Of a DNA stretch of 16,434 nucleotides, positions 13,460-16,434 are shown piece by piece. The DNA is from Clostridiaceae bacterium (lineage in GTDB: Bacteria > Bacillota > Clostridia > Oscillospirales > Acutalibacteraceae): NCBI GenBank assembly GCA_904501705.1, contig CAJGCA010000035.1, positions 1 to 16,434 of the forward strand, written 5' to 3'. Position 1 is the first letter of the stretch; every line of letters begins with the position of its first letter. The notes beneath the pieces were generated by a model, which saw nothing but the letters and a program-made list of their open reading frames with translations, did not search any database and was not told the origin of the DNA. A program made the translations under genes and the position numbers.

Positions 13460-15403
13460 ATGGCCCTTTTCAAAAAGAAGGCTCTCGAAACGCAGGAGCC
13501 GATGGACCTGGATTCGGTTATGAAGAAATTCGACCGTGAATCCAACGTCCGCGTGTGGGAAGGTGCGCCTAAGATCATCGTAACCTGTATTTTGGCCGCT
13601 TTCTCCCTTTTCTGTATTTATGTAACGTTGTTTGCCACCTGGTTGGATGAATTGCGTTTGGCGTCGTTTATGGCCTATATTATGCTCATCGGCTATTTGG
13701 TCTTCCCTGCCAAAAAAGGAATGCAGAAAGTGAATTTCATCCCTTGGTACGACATCCTGCTGATGGTGTGCGGCACCGGCGCTTTTCTTTACTATGCCAT
13801 CAACGCCGAGACCATCGTGGGTCGCTTTAAGATCACTACACCCGAGATGATCATCGGCATCGTGGGCATCCTCTGCTTGGCGGAATTGTGCCGCCGCAGT
13901 GTGGGTCTGCCCATCCTGTGCGTGGCAGCAGTTCTGCTTGTGTACGCGCTCATTTGGGGTTCGACCAACCCCAGTATGCTGGCGCGCGTAACCGAGAATG
14001 TCCGTGTGCTGTTCTACTCTAAGGAGGGCATTCTGTCTACCCCGATCAATGTCTGCTCAAAATACATTGTGATGTTCATCATCTTCGGTGCGTTTCTTGA
14101 ACGCACCGGCATTGCGGATTTCTTTATTAAGATCGCTAATGCCCTGGTGGGTCGTTTCTCCGGTGGTCCGGCAAAGGTGGCCGTGGTTGCCTCTGCTCTG
14201 GAGGGTATGGTGTCCGGCTCGTCGGTGGCGAACACCGTCGGTTCCGGTGCGGTTACCATTCCGCTGATGAAAAGGACCGGCTACAAGCCGGAATTTGCCG
14301 CTGCCGCTGAGGCATCTGCCTCCACCGGCGGACAGATTATGCCGCCCATCATGGGCGCAGCCGCCTTCCTGATGGCGGAGACCATCGGCGTCCCCTATTC
14401 CAACGTGGTCGTTCGTGCGATTCTGCCGGCGGTGTTGTACTTTGCCGGCGTATTCATCACCGTTCATTTGGAAGCGAAGAAAGAGGGGCTGAAAGGACTG
14501 ACCAAAGAGGAACTGCCTCGCCTTAAGCCCTTGCTCAAGCAGTCGTATCTGCTGCTGCCGCTCATTCTGCTGATCTATCTGGTTGGCACCAGCACGCGCT
14601 CCATTGCTTATGCCGCGGCGATTGCTATCGTGGTCGCGATCGTGGTGAGCTTGTTCAACAAAGAGCATCGCATTACCCCCAAGCGTCTGTTGGAAGCGCT
14701 GGCGGCAGGCGGTCAAGGAATGATCACCGTGGCGGCCGCTTGCGGCGTGGCCGGTATTATCGCCGGTGTCATCGGTATCACCGGTCTGGCCTATACCCTT
14801 TTCAACGGCATCGTCGCGGTTGCAGGCAATCAGGTGATCGTTGCTCTGTTCTTGACTATGCTGTGCTGCATCGTGCTGGGTATGGGTGTACCCACTACCG
14901 CCAACTATTGCATTATGGCAGCCACCTGTGCGCCTATCCTCGTGCAGATGGGCGTGCCGATGATCGCCGCCCATTTCTTCGTGTTCTATTTCGGTATTGT
15001 CGCGGACCTCACGCCGCCCGTCGCTCTCGCGGCGTATGCAGGCGCGGCGATCGCGCAGGCAAATCCGATGAAGACCGCCTTCACCGCGACAAAGCTTGCC
15101 ATCGGCGCGTTTATTGTGCCGTATGTATTTGCGCTTAATCCGGCGATGCTGTTTATTGACACTTCCGTGGGAGAGGTCATCCTCATTTGCATCACCTCGC
15201 TCGTGGGTATATTCGCGGTATCCGCCGCATTGGAAGGTTACTTCCTGCACGGGATGAAGTGGTATGAGCGTGTGGTCAGCGCCGTCGGCGGACTGCTGCT
15301 CATCTATCCCGGCATCGTTACCGACGGAATCGGCCTTGCGCTGGTTGCTATGGTGTTGGTTGCACAAATCATCACCAGAAAGAAAGTTGCGCTCCATATA
15401 TAA
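13460..15403 (+). CDS. TRAP transporter permease, fused 4TM/12TM (DctQM-type, TAXI-associated)
   Basis: Membrane part of the TAXI-TRAP importer, driven by an ion gradient instead of ATP. It has 647 residues, as expected for a fusion of the small DctQ-like and large DctM-like subunits. A soluble N terminus (1-35) is followed by about four helices (about 38-160, including a conserved FPAKKG loop), then the 12-helix DctM part. Signature segments: EGMVSGSSVANTVGSGAVTI, MKRTGYKPEFAAAAEASAS, GGQIMPPIMGAAAFLMAE, and GMGVPTTANYCIMA in the second half, which mirrors the first by inverted-repeat symmetry. AAGGAGG lies 7 nt before the ATG. The last 135 or so codons use GCG and CTC more than the earlier part. 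A strong terminator follows. Confidence 0.95.
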   Translation: MALFKKKALETQEPMDLDSVMKKFDRESNVRVWEGAPKIIVTCILAAFSLFCIYVTLFATWLDELRLASFMAYIMLIGYLVFPAKKGMQKVNFIPWYDILLMVCGTGAFLYYAINAETIVGRFKITTPEMIIGIVGILCLAELCRRSVGLPILCVAAVLLVYALIWGSTNPSMLARVTENVRVLFYSKEGILSTPINVCSKYIVMFIIFGAFLERTGIADFFIKIANALVGRFSGGPAKVAVVASALEGMVSGSSVANTVGSGAVTIPLMKRTGYKPEFAAAAEASASTGGQIMPPIMGAAAFLMAETIGVPYSNVVVRAILPAVLYFAGVFITVHLEAKKEGLKGLTKEELPRLKPLLKQSYLLLPLILLIYLVGTSTRSIAYAAAIAIVVAIVVSLFNKEHRITPKRLLEALAAGGQGMITVAAACGVAGIIAGVIGITGLAYTLFNGIVAVAGNQVIVALFLTMLCCIVLGMGVPTTANYCIMAATCAPILVQMGVPMIAAHFFVFYFGIVADLTPPVALAAYAGAAIAQANPMKTAFTATKLAIGAFIVPYVFALNPAMLFIDTSVGEVILICITSLVGIFAVSAALEGYFLHGMKWYERVVSAVGGLLLIYPGIVTDGIGLALVAMVLVAQIITRKKVALHI

Positions 15404-15412
15404 TAAGGACCG

Positions 15413-15446
15413 CCCCCACTGCTCATTTGAGCAGTGGGGCTTTTTG
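15413..15446 (+). terminator. Rho-independent terminator of the TAXI-TRAP operon
   Basis: A perfect 11-bp stem, CCCCACTGCTC (15414-15424) with GAGCAGTGGGG (15429-15439), loop ATTT, then CTTTTTG. It begins 10 nt after the permease stop codon and separates this operon from the bile salt hydrolase gene. Confidence 0.95.
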
Positions 15447-15510
15447 TTATTCGGGGATAAAGTTCTTCTTGCGTGGCACACTAAACGAAAGAGGTTCGGG
15501 AGGATTGCGT

Positions 15511-16434
15511 ATGTGCACGGCAGCGACTTATACGACGAAGGATTTCTACTTTGGGCGGACGCTGGATATTGAATGTTCTTATGGGGAAGAGGTAACGGTT
15601 ACCCCACGAAATTTTCCGCTAAGGTTTCGCTGTACGGCCGGGTGCGACAGTCACTATGCCATCATCGGTATGGCGCACGTCGCGCAGGGGTATCCGCTGT
15701 ATTACGATGCCGTGAACGAAAAAGGACTGTGTATGGCAGGACTGCGCTTTGCAGGCAACGCGGTGTATGGCAAGGTGGCACACGAGAGGGAGAACGTTGC
15801 GGCGTTTGAGTTTATTCCGTGGCTGCTCGGGCGGTGCGGCACGATTGCCGAGGCGAGGGAATGCTTGGAGCGGATAAATATCACCGACACCCCGTTCAGC
15901 ACCGACCTGCCGCTTGCGCCCTTGCATTGGATGATTGCCGACCGTGAGGGGGCACTTACCGTCGAGGCGGTCGCGGACGGACTGCGAGTGTATGACAATC
16001 CCGTCGGCGTGCTGACCAATAACCCACCCTTCCCCGAACAGGTGTCGCGGTTGAATGACTATATGCACCTGTCGCCGCGCGAACCGTCCAACACTTTTTC
16101 AGATACGCTTCCGCTCACACGGTACAGTCGCGGAATGGGGGCAATCGGGATACCGGGTGACCTGTCCTCGGCCTCCCGTTTTGTGCGTGCGGCGTTCGTA
16201 CGGGCAAATTCTCGCAGCGAGGACGACGAGGCGGCGAGTGTCAGCCAGTTTTTTCACATCCTCAGTGCGGTGGAGCAACCGCGCGGCTGCTGTGTGCTGG
16301 AGGACGGCTCACTGGAGATTACCCTCTATACCGCGTGTTGTAACGCCACGCGCGGGATCTATTATTACACCACCTACGACAACCACCGTATCACCGCGGT
16401 GGATATGCACCGTGAGGATCTCGATGGCACGACC
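15511..16434 (+). CDS. bsh: Choloylglycine (bile salt) hydrolase, 3' partial
   Basis: Ntn-hydrolase that splits glycine- or taurine-conjugated bile salts into free bile acid and amino acid. The frame is open to the window end, 308 codons; comparison with remembered family members suggests about 15-25 residues are missing. Cys2 (MCT) becomes the N-terminal nucleophile after Met removal. Other active-site residues are in place: Arg16 and Asp19 in FGRTLD, Asn69 in DAVNEKGL, Asn170 in GVLTNNP, Arg223 in SSASRFVRAAF. ITAVDMHREDLDG near the end also matches the family. There is no signal peptide, so the enzyme is cytoplasmic. The loop YSRGMG (205-210) carries a Ser-Arg-Gly motif that has been linked to taurine preference in lactobacillar enzymes. 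GGGAGG lies 7 nt before ATG 15511. No clear promoter was seen in the 64 nt after the terminator. Confidence 0.93.
   Translation, partial: MCTAATYTTKDFYFGRTLDIECSYGEEVTVTPRNFPLRFRCTAGCDSHYAIIGMAHVAQGYPLYYDAVNEKGLCMAGLRFAGNAVYGKVAHERENVAAFEFIPWLLGRCGTIAEARECLERINITDTPFSTDLPLAPLHWMIADREGALTVEAVADGLRVYDNPVGVLTNNPPFPEQVSRLNDYMHLSPREPSNTFSDTLPLTRYSRGMGAIGIPGDLSSASRFVRAAFVRANSRSEDDEAASVSQFFHILSAVEQPRGCCVLEDGSLEITLYTACCNATRGIYYYTTYDNHRITAVDMHREDLDGTT

Noticed and set aside
14057..15481. A 474-codon minus-strand frame opposite the TRAP permease
   Set aside because: Composition rich in His, Arg, Asp and Gln is typical of the antisense of a hydrophobic GC-rich gene; the permease frame has clear family motifs.
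15447..15510. Promoter for the bile salt hydrolase gene
   Set aside because: Candidate boxes (TTGTTA, GATAAA, TTGCGT) do not combine with acceptable spacing; none is supported.

Overview
The window looks like chromosome from a GC-rich, Gram-positive, spore-forming gut member of the Clostridia (Oscillospirales-like). The reasons are: strong AGGAGG-type ribosome sites with sigma-A promoters; the ecfA1-ecfA2-ecfT-truA order typical of Firmicutes; a ClpE-like zinc-finger Clp ATPase; a PdaA-type polysaccharide deacetylase; a DUF1540 protein; and a bile salt hydrolase, which points to life in an animal gut. Genus cannot be fixed from sequence reading alone.

Layout. (1) 1-8027, plus strand: one tightly packed gene run. 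It holds ecfA1 (5' end cut by the window), ecfA2 and ecfT, the shared energy module for vitamin or metal uptake, with no S component in view. These are followed by truA (tRNA pseudouridine synthase), a DUF5711 membrane-anchored protein, a CvpA-family membrane protein, a PgsA-like CDP-alcohol phosphatidyltransferase and a zinc-finger Clp ATPase. A strong terminator at 8044-8078 ends the run. (2) 8070-8473: a small RNA-gene island. It has a minus-strand tRNA-Arg(CCG) with its own promoter and a two-way terminator, beside a roughly 136-bp stem-loop element whose ends look like tRNA 3' ends. (3) 8474-9514, minus strand: a PdaA-like deacetylase followed by a DUF1540 cysteine-rich protein. (4) 9572-11381, plus strand: a one-gene ABC exporter with a textbook promoter and a terminator. 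(5) 11385-12059, minus strand: a MacB/LolD-type ABC ATPase without a visible permease. (6) 12060-12425: a 366-nt regulatory stretch. (7) 12351-15446, plus strand: a TAXI-type TRAP importer (lipoprotein binding protein plus fused 4TM/12TM permease) with clear promoter and terminator. (8) 15511-end, plus strand: a nearly complete bile salt hydrolase, cut by the window end.

Most of the window is ordinary core and transport content. The parts most worth a second look are the tRNA-end-derived stem-loop element at 8070-8269, the neighbourhood of a TAXI transporter and a cytoplasmic bile salt hydrolase, the McsA/ClpE-like zinc-finger head and charge-segregated linker of the Clp ATPase, and the possible sporulation-type promoter of the PdaA-DUF1540 pair. 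No mobile element with a transposase or integrase, no CRISPR array and no phage genes were seen.
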